A stretch of DNA of 64,000 nucleotides, taken from Marinobacter sp. HL-58 (GTDB taxonomy: Bacteria > Pseudomonadota > Gammaproteobacteria > Pseudomonadales > Oleiphilaceae). This document shows, piece by piece, positions 1-9,027 of the stretch. Positions within the stretch are counted from its first letter, which is position 1, and every line of letters begins with the position of its first letter. Position numbers and translations under genes: made by a program. Below the pieces are notes generated by a model that worked only from the letters and a program-made list of their open reading frames with translations, was not told the origin of the DNA and made no database searches. The stretch lies in assembly GCF_001314605.1 (NCBI RefSeq), contig NZ_LIHP01000001.1, positions 1-64,000 of the forward strand, written 5' to 3'.

Positions 1-111
1 TCCACCTGGGACGATGAGCTCAACCAGTATGACGGTGGCGACGCCCTGGGTCAGGAAGACTTTGCCGGCAGCCAGTGGACCTTTGGTACCCAGATGGAAA
101 TCTGGTTCTGA
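1..111 (+). CDS. lamB: LamB-type maltoporin, C-terminal end (partial)
   Basis: Only the last 36 codons are in the window; the 5' part lies to the left. The frame ends in TFGTQMEIWF followed by TGA. This resembles the last beta strand of LamB maltoporins and ends in the C-terminal aromatic residue that BAM recognises in outer-membrane barrels. The stop is 30 bp before the periplasmic binding-protein gene of an alpha-glucoside ABC system, so an outer-membrane sugar channel fits the context. Family assignment rests on a short tail plus neighbours; another sugar-specific porin is possible. Confidence 0.65.
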   Translation, partial: STWDDELNQYDGGDALGQEDFAGSQWTFGTQMEIWF

Positions 112-141
112 TACTGACAACAACAAGACGAGGTAAGCATC

Positions 142-1413
142 ATGTTCAGATCCAACGGATTTCAGTGGATTCTAGGCGGCCTCGCCGCCAGCCTTCTGGC
201 CGGTGGCCTGCAGGCGAAAACCATCACCATTTCCTGCGGTGCCGTTGGCGCCGAAAAGCAACTTTGTGAAGAGGGTACCAAAGCGTGGTCGGATAAAACC
301 GGCCACGAGGTGAAAGTCGTCTCCACGCCCAACTCCGCCACTGAACGGCTGTCGCTTTACCAGCAGCTGTTCGCGGCCGAGTCCGGTGACGTGGATGTGT
401 TCCAGATTGATGTGGTCTGGCCCGGCATGCTCGCCAAGCACCTCGTTGACCTGTCGGAATACACCGATGGCGCTCAAGGCGAGCACTTCGAGGCGCTGGT
501 GGAGAACAATACCGTGGACGGCAGCCTGGTGGCCATGCCCTGGTTCACCGATGCCGGAGTGTTGTATTACCGCAAGGATCTGCTGGAAAAATACGACATG
601 GAAGTGCCTGAAACCTGGGAGCAGCTGACCGATACCGCCAAGGCCATTATGGCCGAAGAGCGCGATGCCGGTAACGACCGGTTCTGGGGTTATGTGTGGC
701 AGGGCAGGGCCTACGAGGGGCTGACCTGTAACGCCCTGGAATGGGTGGCCAGCCATCATGGCGGCACCATCGTCGATGCCGAAGGTGAAGTGACCATCAA
801 CAATGAACAGGCGGCAGAGGCCCTGGCACTGGCCAGCTCCTGGATCGGCAACATTTCTCCGCGCAGTGTTCTCAACTACACCGAGGAAGAGGCCAGGGGT
901 GTGTTCCAGTCCGGCAATGCCCTGTTCATGCGTAACTGGCCCTACGCCTGGAGTCTGGCGCAGAGTGATGACAGCCCGGTCAGGGACAAGGTTGGCGTTT
1001 CCGCGTTGCCGAAGGGTGGCGAGGACGGCCAGCACGCCGGCACATTGGGTGGCTGGCAGCTGGCCGTATCCAGGTATTCCGAGAACGTCGACGAGGCTGC
1101 TGATCTGGTGCGGTTCCTGACCAGCTATGAGGAGCAGAAGCGCCGCGCTATCGAGGGCAGCTATAACCCGACCATTCCAGACCTTTACCGGGACGAGGAA
1201 GTGCTCTCGGCGGTGCCGTTCTTCGGTGAGCTGTTCGAGACCTTCAAGAATGGCGTGCCACGCCCGTCCTCGGCCACCGGTGACCAGTACAACCGAGTCA
1301 GCAACGCGTTCTTCAATGCCACCCACGAGGTGCTCGCCGGCAAACAGGAGCCCGGGCAGGCGCTGAACGGGCTTGAAGGACAGCTGAAGCGGCTCGGGCG
1401 TCGCGGCTGGTAA
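142..1413 (+). CDS. ABC alpha-glucoside transporter, periplasmic sugar-binding protein
   Basis: Family 1 extracellular solute-binding protein of 423 aa, similar in type to MalE/AglE/ThuE. It captures a sugar in the periplasm and delivers it to the two permeases encoded next. The first ~25 residues form a Sec signal peptide (hydrophobic run, then GLQA before KTITIS), with no lipobox. The mature part has the usual length and the WP-rich, YYRKDLLEKY-type segments of sugar-binding proteins. A GAGG ribosome site lies just before the ATG. It follows the porin tail by 30 bp and precedes the first permease by 5 bp, so translation is probably coupled. The ligand cannot be read from sequence; the linked GH13 enzyme and fructokinase-like gene suggest maltose, sucrose or a related alpha-glucoside. 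Confidence 0.9.
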   Translation: MFRSNGFQWILGGLAASLLAGGLQAKTITISCGAVGAEKQLCEEGTKAWSDKTGHEVKVVSTPNSATERLSLYQQLFAAESGDVDVFQIDVVWPGMLAKHLVDLSEYTDGAQGEHFEALVENNTVDGSLVAMPWFTDAGVLYYRKDLLEKYDMEVPETWEQLTDTAKAIMAEERDAGNDRFWGYVWQGRAYEGLTCNALEWVASHHGGTIVDAEGEVTINNEQAAEALALASSWIGNISPRSVLNYTEEEARGVFQSGNALFMRNWPYAWSLAQSDDSPVRDKVGVSALPKGGEDGQHAGTLGGWQLAVSRYSENVDEAADLVRFLTSYEEQKRRAIEGSYNPTIPDLYRDEEVLSAVPFFGELFETFKNGVPRPSSATGDQYNRVSNAFFNATHEVLAGKQEPGQALNGLEGQLKRLGRRGW

Positions 1414-1418
1414 TTACC

Positions 1419-2411
1419 ATGGCAAATCCGACCGTAAACTCAGCAAGCGCGGATGCGGGCGAGCAGTCACTCGCCCGGTCCGCTCCCCCTACACGGCGGC
1501 ACAACCGAGTGCATCGGCAGCGCCTGCGTGCGGCCTGGTTGTTCCTGATTCCGATGCTGGTAGTGCTGGCCGCAGTAGCCGGCTGGCCTCTGATACGTAC
1601 TATCTGGTTCAGCTTTACCGACGCCAGTTTCTCGGATATCAGCAACTACAGCCTGGTCGGGATTGAGAACTACCTGGTCTATGACGACGGAGCCTGGTAC
1701 GGCGTGCTGGCGGATCCGAGCTGGTGGCGTGCGGTCTGGAATACGCTGTTCTTCACGGTGGTGTCCGTGGGAGCCGAGACGGTACTGGGGCTGATTATCG
1801 CCCTGACTCTGAATGCCCAGTTCCGGGGGCGCGGCCTGATCCGCGCCGCTACCCTGATTCCCTGGGCCATTCCCACCATTGTGTCGGCAAAGATGTGGGG
1901 CTGGATGCTCCATGACCAGTTCGGGATTCTCAATGACCTGCTGATGACCCTGGGTGTGATTGCCGAGCCCCTGAACTGGACCGCCAACTCGGATCTGTCC
2001 ATGTGGGCAGTGATCATGGTGGATGTCTGGAAAACCACACCTTTCATGGCGTTGTTGACGCTGGCGGCACTGCAGATGCTGCCGTCGGACTGCTACGAGG
2101 CGGCAAAAGTGGACGGCATCCATCCGGTGCGGGTGTTCTTCCGTGTCACCCTGCCACTGATCTATCCGGCGCTGATGGTGGCGATCATTTTCCGGGTGCT
2201 GGATGCGCTGCGGGTATTCGATGTGATCTACGTGCTCACCTCCAACAGTGAGGACACCATGTCGATGTCGGTCTATGCCCGTCAGCAGCTGGTGGAATTC
2301 CAGGACGTCGGTTACGGCTCCGCCGCATCCACTGTCCTGTTCCTGATTATTGCCCTGCTGACCATTACCTACCTCTACCTGGGGCGCAAACAGTTCGGAG
2401 GTGACGCATGA
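1419..2411 (+). CDS. ABC sugar transporter permease, MalF-type
   Basis: Inner-membrane permease (330 aa) of a CUT1 sugar ABC importer. After a ~35-residue polar N-terminus come six predicted membrane helices. The cytoplasmic EAA loop, which docks on the ATPase, is at about residue 227 (EAAKVDG, then RVTLPLIYP). The length and single N-terminal helix before the core resemble AglF/ThuF rather than the much longer enterobacterial MalF. The start is 5 bp after the binding-protein stop. The 3' end overlaps the next permease by 4 bp (ATGA). Confidence 0.92.
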   Translation: MANPTVNSASADAGEQSLARSAPPTRRHNRVHRQRLRAAWLFLIPMLVVLAAVAGWPLIRTIWFSFTDASFSDISNYSLVGIENYLVYDDGAWYGVLADPSWWRAVWNTLFFTVVSVGAETVLGLIIALTLNAQFRGRGLIRAATLIPWAIPTIVSAKMWGWMLHDQFGILNDLLMTLGVIAEPLNWTANSDLSMWAVIMVDVWKTTPFMALLTLAALQMLPSDCYEAAKVDGIHPVRVFFRVTLPLIYPALMVAIIFRVLDALRVFDVIYVLTSNSEDTMSMSVYARQQLVEFQDVGYGSAASTVLFLIIALLTITYLYLGRKQFGGDA

Positions 2412-3250
2412 ACCGTAAAATGCTGAAAAAGATAATGGCGAAAACCGGGTTCGGGCTTTTGCTTGCCGCGATCCTGCTGTTCACGGTGTTCCCTTTTTAT
2501 TACGCCATCCTGACGTCGTTCAAGAGCGGCTCCGAGCTGTTCAATATCGACTACTGGATGACCACGTTCAATCTGGAAAACTACCAGTCGGTGCTGGGGC
2601 AGAGCTCGTTCGTGTCCAGTATCTGGAACTCCATACTGGTTTCCACGTCCGCGGTCGCCATTGCCATGATATTTGGTCTGACCGCAGCCTACGCACTGGG
2701 GCGGGTGCAATTTCGTGGCCGGGGAACCGTGCTGATGATCGTGCTGGGGGTGTCCATGTTTCCCCAGGTAGCCGTATTGTCGGGCCTTTTCGAGGTGATT
2801 AGGGCACTCGATCTCTACAACGATCCGTTGTCCCTGGTGTTTTCCTACACCATTTTCACACTCCCGTTTACGGTCTGGGTGTTGACCACATTCATGCGGC
2901 AGTTACCCAAAGAGCTGGAAGAGGCCGCCATTGTGGACGGTGCTTCACCGGTGGTCACCCTGTTCAAGGTATTCATTCCGCTGATGGGGCCCGCCATGGC
3001 CACAACGGGCCTGCTGGCATTTATTGCTGCCTGGAACGAGTTCCTGTTCGCACTGACTTTCACGCTGACGGATGACCAGCGCACGGTGCCGGTAGCGATT
3101 GCCCTGATTACCGGTGGGTCCCAGCACGAATTGCCCTGGGGGCACCTGATGGCCGCGTCGGTGATTGTCACCGTGCCGCTGGTGGTCCTGGTACTTATCT
3201 TCCAACGTCGAATCGTTTCCGGCCTGACGGCTGGCGCGGTCAAAGGTTAA
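2408..3250 (+). CDS. ABC sugar transporter permease, MalG-type
   Basis: Second inner-membrane subunit (280 aa) of the same CUT1 importer. It has the MalG layout: a short cytoplasmic N-terminus, a first helix at about residues 12-35, a periplasmic loop, then five more helices. The EAA loop is at about residue 171 (EEAAIVDGAS, then FIPLMGPA). The ATG overlaps the MalF-type stop, indicating translational coupling and 1:1 stoichiometry. It is followed 16 bp later by the alpha-glucosidase gene. Confidence 0.92.
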   Translation: MNRKMLKKIMAKTGFGLLLAAILLFTVFPFYYAILTSFKSGSELFNIDYWMTTFNLENYQSVLGQSSFVSSIWNSILVSTSAVAIAMIFGLTAAYALGRVQFRGRGTVLMIVLGVSMFPQVAVLSGLFEVIRALDLYNDPLSLVFSYTIFTLPFTVWVLTTFMRQLPKELEEAAIVDGASPVVTLFKVFIPLMGPAMATTGLLAFIAAWNEFLFALTFTLTDDQRTVPVAIALITGGSQHELPWGHLMAASVIVTVPLVVLVLIFQRRIVSGLTAGAVKG

Positions 3251-3266
3251 CTGAGGAGTTGTTTGT

Positions 3267-4883
3267 ATGACCCAGTCACAGCCCTGGTGGAAGGGTGGCA
3301 TTATTTACCAGATCTATCCCCGCAGTTTCATGGACAGCAAAGGGGATGGCATTGGCGACCTCAGGGGGGCGACCGGGAAGCTGCCCTATGTGGCATCGCT
3401 GGGGGTAGACGCGATCTGGCTGTCACCTTTCTTTCCCTCTCCCATGAAGGACTTTGGCTACGATGTCTCTGACTACCGGGGCGTGGACCCGCTTTTCGGT
3501 ACCATGGAAGACTTTCGGGCCCTGGTCAGCGAGGCGCACCGGTTGAACCTGAAAGTGATTATCGACCAGGTAATCAGCCATACCTCGGATGTTCATCCCT
3601 GGTTCGAGGAAAGTCGCCGCAGCCGGGATAACCCGAAAGCAGACTGGTTTGTCTGGGCCGACCCCAAGCCGGATGGCACGCCACCCAACAACTGGCTGTC
3701 CATTTTCGGTGGCAGTGCCTGGGCCTGGGATACCCGGCGGGGCCAGTATTACCTGCACAATTTCCTGGCCAGCCAGCCGGATCTCAATTTCCACAATCCG
3801 GAGGTGCGCCAGGCCCAGTTGGATAACATGCGCTTCTGGCTGGATCTTGGCGTTGATGGTTTCCGGCTGGATACCGTCAATTTCTATTTCCATAACCAGA
3901 ACCTGGCGGATAACCCGGCGGTACCGGCCGGTGAAAACAAGACCTTTGTGGCCCAGGGCATGAACCCCTACACCTACCAGCGCCATGTCAATGACCTGAG
4001 CCAGCCGGAAAACATCGGCTTCCTCAATGACCTGAGAGCGCTGATGGATGAGTACCCGGAAACCACTCTGGTGGGGGAAATCGGTGATGACAGGCCACTG
4101 GAAAGAATGGCCGAATACACCTCCGGCGATGACCGCCTGCATATGGCCTACTCTTTCGACCTGCTGTCTGACCGGCACGAGCCAGAGTACGTGAGGGATG
4201 TGGTAAAGCGGTATCAGCAAGGTCTCGGGGATGGCTGGCCCTGCTGGGCCCTGAGCAATCATGACGTGGTGCGGGTGGTTTCCCGGTGGGCGGATGGTGG
4301 TGAAGACCTGCGCCTGTATCCACGGGTACTGATGGCGTTGTTGCTGTCTTTGCGGGGTAGTGTGTCCATGTACCAGGGTGAGGAGCTCGGTCTGCCGGAG
4401 GCCTCGGTGCCCTATGAGGAACTTCAGGACCCCTATGGCATCAGCTTCTGGCCAGAATTCCGCGGCCGCGACGGGTGTCGCACACCTATTGTCTGGGAAC
4501 CGTCGCCCAAAGGTGGATTTACCTCCGGAAAACCCTGGCTGCCGGTGGACCGCGATCACCTGGAATTCGCCGTCAGCAAGCAGGAGGCGGACCCGGAATC
4601 CACGCTCAATTCGGTGCGCAGGCTGATTCATTGGCGTCAGCAGCAGCCGGCTCTGGTGCAGGGTGATATAACGGTTTTTGATGATACCGGTGAGGCCCTG
4701 TGCTGGTCCCGCAAAACCACCGAACAGTTCCTGCTTGTGGCTCTGAACCTGACCGGCGAGGAGCTGCGACTACCGTTACCCTGTGCCATATCGCGGCCGC
4801 TAGAGGGTCATGGTTTTCATGGATATGTGGAAGGCAGCCAACTGGTGCTGCCGCCATACCAGGCATTTTTTGCAGAAACGTAA
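3267..4883 (+). CDS. GH13 alpha-glucosidase
   Basis: Cytoplasmic alpha-glucosidase of 538 aa; no signal peptide. It hydrolyses imported alpha-glucosides to glucose plus aglycone. The GH13 regions are clear: DFGYDVSDY near residue 62, nucleophile Asp202 in DGFRLDTVNF, acid/base Glu271 in TLVGEIGDD, and the third carboxylate Asp333 in SNHDVV. From memory the sequence is very close to the GH13_23 alpha-glucosidase of Halomonas (HaG), including the nucleophile and acid/base positions. That enzyme prefers alpha-1,4 and sucrose-type substrates. An AGGAG site precedes the ATG. Placement between permease and ATPase genes ties it to the transporter. The exact substrate is inference. Confidence 0.93.
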   Translation: MTQSQPWWKGGIIYQIYPRSFMDSKGDGIGDLRGATGKLPYVASLGVDAIWLSPFFPSPMKDFGYDVSDYRGVDPLFGTMEDFRALVSEAHRLNLKVIIDQVISHTSDVHPWFEESRRSRDNPKADWFVWADPKPDGTPPNNWLSIFGGSAWAWDTRRGQYYLHNFLASQPDLNFHNPEVRQAQLDNMRFWLDLGVDGFRLDTVNFYFHNQNLADNPAVPAGENKTFVAQGMNPYTYQRHVNDLSQPENIGFLNDLRALMDEYPETTLVGEIGDDRPLERMAEYTSGDDRLHMAYSFDLLSDRHEPEYVRDVVKRYQQGLGDGWPCWALSNHDVVRVVSRWADGGEDLRLYPRVLMALLLSLRGSVSMYQGEELGLPEASVPYEELQDPYGISFWPEFRGRDGCRTPIVWEPSPKGGFTSGKPWLPVDRDHLEFAVSKQEADPESTLNSVRRLIHWRQQQPALVQGDITVFDDTGEALCWSRKTTEQFLLVALNLTGEELRLPLPCAISRPLEGHGFHGYVEGSQLVLPPYQAFFAET

Positions 4884-4891
4884 CAACATCC

Positions 4892-4916
4892 GCGCCCCGG
4901 CCGGTGCGCCGGGCGC
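4892..4916 (+). promoter_or_regulatory. Intercistronic GC-rich hairpin
   Basis: A 25 bp inverted repeat (GCGCCCC..., then GCCGGGCGC) fills part of the 51 bp gap between the alpha-glucosidase and the ATPase gene. No T-tract follows. It could slow 3' decay of the upstream mRNA or reduce transcription into the ATPase gene. Its role is inference. Confidence 0.4.
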
Positions 4917-4934
4917 AACAGAGGAGTCTCCACC

Positions 4935-6071
4935 ATGGCTTGTGTGGAACTGAAAAAAATCAACAAAACCTTTGGCAACATTGAAATTATCCGGAGTGTG
5001 GACCTGCGGGTTGAAGATGGAGAATTCGTGGTTTTCGTCGGCCCCTCGGGCTGCGGCAAATCCACCCTTCTGCGTCTGATCGCGGGGCTGGAAGAACCCA
5101 CGGCCGGGGATATCGAAATCGACGGGGAAGTGGTGACCGATCTTTCTCCGAAAGAACGTGGCGTGGGTATGGTGTTCCAGTCCTACGCGCTTTACCCCCA
5201 TATGTCGGTTTACGAAAACATCGCCTTCGGGTTGAAGCTGGACAAAGCCAACAAGGGCAAGGTCCGGGAGTGGGTGGAAAAGACCGCAGAGGTCCTTCAG
5301 CTCACCAGCCTGCTGCAACGTAAGCCCCGGGAACTGTCCGGTGGTCAGCGCCAGCGGGTCGCCATCGGCCGCGCCATGGCCCGGGAGCCGCGAATCATGC
5401 TGTTCGACGAGCCCCTGTCCAACCTGGACGCCAGTCTGCGTGTGCAAATGCGCACGGAAATTGCGAAGCTGCATGACCGGCTTCGGTCCACCATGATTTA
5501 TGTGACCCATGACCAGGTGGAAGCCATGACACTGGCCGACAAGATCGTCGTGCTCAATGGTGGCCACATCGAGCAGATCGGTACGCCTTACGAGCTGTAT
5601 GAAACGCCTGCAAGCCTGTTCGTGGCCGGATTCATCGGTTCGCCGAAAATGAACCTGATTCCGGCTGCCATCAAGACCACCAGCCCGGGGCGGTCTGTCA
5701 ATATTGAGGTCTGCGGCATGGGAACCGTGACAGTGGAGCGGGATGCCGCCCACATGTCAGCCGATGCCGCCATGACCGTTGGTCTCAGGCCGGAGCACAT
5801 CCGGCTGTCGCATTCGGGGCCGGATTCCGGGCTGGAAGTGGTGAATGTGGAGTATCTCGGCAACGAGGCATACGTGTACCTGGAAATGCCCGGCATGAAT
5901 GACCTGGTGGTGGTTCGCGAATCCGTGCCCTGTCAGATCAGGGCCGGAGAGAGAGTGACCCTGGATGCCGAGCCGGAGCATCTGCATGTATTCGATGCCG
6001 ATGGCCACAGCCTGCCGAGGGTGGCACCGGGAACGGAAGGCGATTCGGTCCGGCAGGCGGCAAGCAACTGA
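4935..6071 (+). CDS. ABC sugar transporter ATP-binding protein, MalK/UgpC-type
   Basis: ATPase subunit (378 aa) that powers the importer from the cytoplasmic face. The nucleotide-binding domain has Walker A GPSGCGKST at residues 36-44, a Q-loop, the LSGGQRQRV signature, Walker B IMLFDEPLSNLDA and the switch His in YVTHDQVEAM. The C-terminal third is the MalK-type TOBE/OB regulatory domain, including the GLRPEHI motif. Length fits the family. A GAGGAG ribosome site precedes the ATG. It lies between the alpha-glucosidase and the LacI regulator, completing a full transporter in one operon. Confidence 0.93.
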   Translation: MACVELKKINKTFGNIEIIRSVDLRVEDGEFVVFVGPSGCGKSTLLRLIAGLEEPTAGDIEIDGEVVTDLSPKERGVGMVFQSYALYPHMSVYENIAFGLKLDKANKGKVREWVEKTAEVLQLTSLLQRKPRELSGGQRQRVAIGRAMAREPRIMLFDEPLSNLDASLRVQMRTEIAKLHDRLRSTMIYVTHDQVEAMTLADKIVVLNGGHIEQIGTPYELYETPASLFVAGFIGSPKMNLIPAAIKTTSPGRSVNIEVCGMGTVTVERDAAHMSADAAMTVGLRPEHIRLSHSGPDSGLEVVNVEYLGNEAYVYLEMPGMNDLVVVRESVPCQIRAGERVTLDAEPEHLHVFDADGHSLPRVAPGTEGDSVRQAASN

Positions 6072-6088
6072 TACATGGGCAGTCACTG

Positions 6089-7156
6089 ATGGAAACAACC
6101 AATCCTGAAAATCCACGGCAGAAGCGGCTGACCGTCAAGCTGATGGCAGAGAAACTGAACGTGTCCACCGCGACCATCTCCAACGCCTTCAACCGGCCGG
6201 ATCAGCTTTCGGAGGCCCGCCGCCGCTGGATACTGGACGAGTGCAAGCGCCATGGCTATCTGGGGCCCAATGCGGCCGCACGCAGTTTGCGTACCGGGCG
6301 TACCGGTAATGTTGGTGTAATGCTGGCGGACAACCTGGCGTACAGCCTGACCGACCCTGTGGCCAGCGAATTCCTCCATGGCCTGGCGGAGGTTTTCGAC
6401 CAGAGGCAGATGAACATGCTGCTGTTGTCCAGCCAGGAAGATGACGAGCACCGAAGCCGGGTGCAGGAAGCCATGGTGGATGGTTTCATTGTTTATGGCT
6501 GGCTGAAAAAGGGCCGGACATACGACCGCCTGTTACAGCACGGCAAGCAGATGGTTGCGGTGGATTTTGACCTCGAGGGATGCACATGGGTCAATATCGA
6601 CAACTATGAAGGGGCACGGTGCAGCGCCGAACATGCCCTGAAAACGCCGCCTACCAACGTTGCCATCATGGGCTTGCGGCTGGTGGATACCGACAGGGTC
6701 TGCCGTATTCGTGACAGGGAGCTGTTCAACGAGACCCGCGCCATTTCCGTACGCCGGCTCCGTGGTTATCTGGATGCGCTGGAGGCGGCTGGCCATCACA
6801 TATCCTCGGACAGAATCTGGTCCACACCCACCAACACCCACGAGGATGCCTATCAGGCTGCCCGTGAGGCATTGACCAGTACGCCACGCCCGGACCTGAT
6901 GCTGTGCATGAGTGACCGGATTGCCCTGGCCGCCATCCAGGCCGCCCTGCAAATGGGGCTGCGGGTACCGGACGATGTGCGAATCGTGGGTTTTGACGGC
7001 ATTCCCGAAGGCGCCAACCTGCACCCCTCGCTCACCACGGTATACCAGCAGAGTGCGAAGAAGGGGCGTACCGCCGCACAGATATTCCTTGGCGAGAAAG
7101 AGGACCGCAACGTGTTGCTGCCAACCTGTTTGCTGGTGCGGGAGAGTTGTCCGTGA
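6089..7156 (+). CDS. LacI-family transcriptional regulator
   Basis: 355-aa repressor. The N-terminal helix-turn-helix is at about residues 14-35 (VKLMAEKLNVSTATISNAFN), followed by the hinge helix (NAAARSLRTGRTGNVGV) and a periplasmic-binding-protein-like effector domain to the end. It is most likely the local regulator of the alpha-glucoside operon, with a sugar or sugar phosphate as inducer. It sits inside the operon, 17 bp after the ATPase gene and 37 bp before the kinase gene, so it would be co-induced with its targets. I found no LacI-type palindrome in the window that I would call its operator; the operon promoter lies upstream of the window. Confidence 0.9.
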   Translation: METTNPENPRQKRLTVKLMAEKLNVSTATISNAFNRPDQLSEARRRWILDECKRHGYLGPNAAARSLRTGRTGNVGVMLADNLAYSLTDPVASEFLHGLAEVFDQRQMNMLLLSSQEDDEHRSRVQEAMVDGFIVYGWLKKGRTYDRLLQHGKQMVAVDFDLEGCTWVNIDNYEGARCSAEHALKTPPTNVAIMGLRLVDTDRVCRIRDRELFNETRAISVRRLRGYLDALEAAGHHISSDRIWSTPTNTHEDAYQAAREALTSTPRPDLMLCMSDRIALAAIQAALQMGLRVPDDVRIVGFDGIPEGANLHPSLTTVYQQSAKKGRTAAQIFLGEKEDRNVLLPTCLLVRESCP

Positions 7157-7193
7157 CGTTCTGCCCGGGAACCGCATCCGGAGGAGGGCCGGA

Positions 7194-8156
7194 ATGACCG
7201 ATGTACTCTGTTTTGGTGAAGCGCTGGTTGATATGCGTGGTGAGTCGGTTGCCGGCCGGCAGGTGTATATCCCGCAGCCGGGTGGTGCGCCCGCCAATGT
7301 GGCGGTTGGTGTCGCAAGGCTCGGGGGGCGTGCCGGCTTTGTCGGTCAGGTGGGCGCGGATCTATTCGGCAGCGACATCGTGAAAGCGCTGGTCCGGCAT
7401 GGCGTTGATGTTTCGCTTACCCGCCAGACAGACGATGCAATGACAGCCCTGGCGTTTGTGAGTCTTGACTCGCAGGGAGAGCGCAGTTTTGCCTTCTACA
7501 GGAATGAAACGGCAGACCTGCGCTTTGAGTCCCGGCATTGTCCGGATGAGGCGCTGGAGAGCGCACGTATTGTCCACTTCTGCTCGAATACCCTGACCGA
7601 GCCGGCTATTCGTGAGACAACATTCTCCCTGGTTCGTCGAGCAAGAGCCCATGGCTGCCTGGTCAGTTTCGATGTGAACTACCGGCAACCGCTCTGGCCA
7701 GAACATGAAGAGCCGGCGCCTCATATCCTCAAAGCTGCCCGCCTGGCGGATATTGTCAAATTCAGCCGAGAGGAGCTGGAGGCCCAGTTTGGCGAAGGCG
7801 CTGACCTGTCTGCTGACTTGCTGGCGGAACAGGTGCAGCTGCTGCTGGTATCCGACGGGGCAGGGCCACTGCAGGTCACTACCCGGGAGCAGGTATTTGC
7901 GCTGTTTCCGCCGACGGTAGAGGCCAGGGATACCACCGCCGCCGGTGATTCGTTTGTTGCCGGTTTACTGTTCCACCTGGTTGATCAGGGGGTCGACGCC
8001 GGGGCACTGAGCGACTGGTTGCGGGGGCCCGGTAACCTTGAGTCAGCGGTGACGTTCGCCAGTCGCTGTGGCGCATTTGCCGCCATGCATTACGGTGCAT
8101 TCGATGCGTTGCCAACACTCCGTCAGTTGCAGCATCTGTTGCCGGAAACCATCTGA
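7194..8156 (+). CDS. PfkB-family sugar kinase (probable fructokinase)
   Basis: 320-aa ribokinase/PfkB-family enzyme that phosphorylates a sugar with ATP. It begins MTDVLCFGEALVDM with the N-terminal PfkB signature GGAPANVAVGVARLGG. The C-terminal signature DTTAAGDSFVAG has the catalytic Asp at residue 252. The frame is open for 282 bp further upstream, but the ATG at 7194 has a strong GGAGGAG site and gives the usual family length, so I use it. The FGEALVDM opening is typical of fructokinases. If it is one, the operon can turn sucrose into glucose and fructose 6-phosphate. Last gene of the operon. Confidence 0.88.
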   Translation: MTDVLCFGEALVDMRGESVAGRQVYIPQPGGAPANVAVGVARLGGRAGFVGQVGADLFGSDIVKALVRHGVDVSLTRQTDDAMTALAFVSLDSQGERSFAFYRNETADLRFESRHCPDEALESARIVHFCSNTLTEPAIRETTFSLVRRARAHGCLVSFDVNYRQPLWPEHEEPAPHILKAARLADIVKFSREELEAQFGEGADLSADLLAEQVQLLLVSDGAGPLQVTTREQVFALFPPTVEARDTTAAGDSFVAGLLFHLVDQGVDAGALSDWLRGPGNLESAVTFASRCGAFAAMHYGAFDALPTLRQLQHLLPETI

Positions 8157-8288
8157 ATTTCATGCTCCTGCGGCTTTTCCTTCTGGCATTCTTGACTATA
8201 GTTAAGAACAGGCAGGGTCTGATCTTTTGCGACCCACTGAACGTAAATAGAACAGTAAACTACAATATCAACCCAAGAGGGTCGAGCT

Positions 8289-8900
8289 ATGCTCCTGAAT
8301 CACGCGTTTGGCCTGTTTACCCATCCCGACAGTGAGTGGGCACAAATCCGCAAGGAACATGCGCCTCCAAGACGACTGTATGTGGCCTATGTATTGGTGC
8401 TGGCGGCGATTGCGCCGGTCTGTGCCTATATTTCAACGGCGCACTTTGGCTGGACCGTTGGCAGTGACCGCCTGATCAAGCTGACAGAAATCAGTGCATT
8501 TCAGATGAGTGTGCTCACCTACCTGGCCATGCTTGTGGGGGTGTTTGCGCTCGGATATGCAATTAACTGGATGGCGAAAACATACGGCGCCAACGAGGAG
8601 TTGGTGCCATCTAATGGAATCGCACTGGCGGCGTATTCCTGCACGCCACTATTCCTGGCCGGTTTCGCTCTGCTTTACCCGGTTCCCTGGTTCAACGCCA
8701 TCGTCTTCCTGCTAGCAGCGGGGTACGGAGCCTGGTTAATGTATGACGGTCTTCCGATTGTGATGGGTATTCACAAGGATAGGGCAGTGATGTACGCAGG
8801 TGCACTGCTGACCGTGGCGCTGGTGATTCTGGTCTCCACCCGCGTTGGCTCCGTTATCCTCTGGAATTATGGGTTCGGCCCGGTATTTGTGCAGGGCTAG
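8289..8900 (+). CDS. Yip1-family inner-membrane protein
   Basis: 203-aa integral membrane protein with about five hydrophobic helices (near residues 35-55, 77-97, 118-138, 142-158 and 172-195). The opening NHAFGLFTHPDSEWAQIR is typical of bacterial Yip1-domain proteins, whose function is not established. An AGAGGG site precedes the ATG. It stands alone between the sugar operon and the cation ATPase, with 132 bp upstream that may hold its promoter. Confidence 0.8.
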   Translation: MLLNHAFGLFTHPDSEWAQIRKEHAPPRRLYVAYVLVLAAIAPVCAYISTAHFGWTVGSDRLIKLTEISAFQMSVLTYLAMLVGVFALGYAINWMAKTYGANEELVPSNGIALAAYSCTPLFLAGFALLYPVPWFNAIVFLLAAGYGAWLMYDGLPIVMGIHKDRAVMYAGALLTVALVILVSTRVGSVILWNYGFGPVFVQG

Positions 8901-9027
8901 TGCCTTTGGAACGCTGGCTCGTTGGCCGGTAACGCCGGCCAATCCGGGCTGATGTTGACGTGAAGCAATCCCTGCGGAACCGTATCCGGTTCCAATAGTG
9001 ACAGTTATACAGCCAGGGAGCCCGGCG

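Noticed and set aside
172..1326. 384-aa minus-strand frame opposite the sugar-binding protein
   Set aside because: High-GC antisense shadow with no family signature; the plus-strand protein is clear. The long frames at 3423-4631 (-), 9049-10428 (-), 13061-14170 (+), 22591-23544 (+) and 36380-37540 (+) are rejected for the same reason.
112..8288. LacI operator for the alpha-glucoside operon
   Set aside because: Intergenic gaps in the operon hold no CG-centred LacI-type palindrome; the operon promoter lies outside the window.
8998..9027. GTG start of the cation ATPase at 8998
   Set aside because: No ribosome site; the ATG at 9028 has AGGGAG at good distance.
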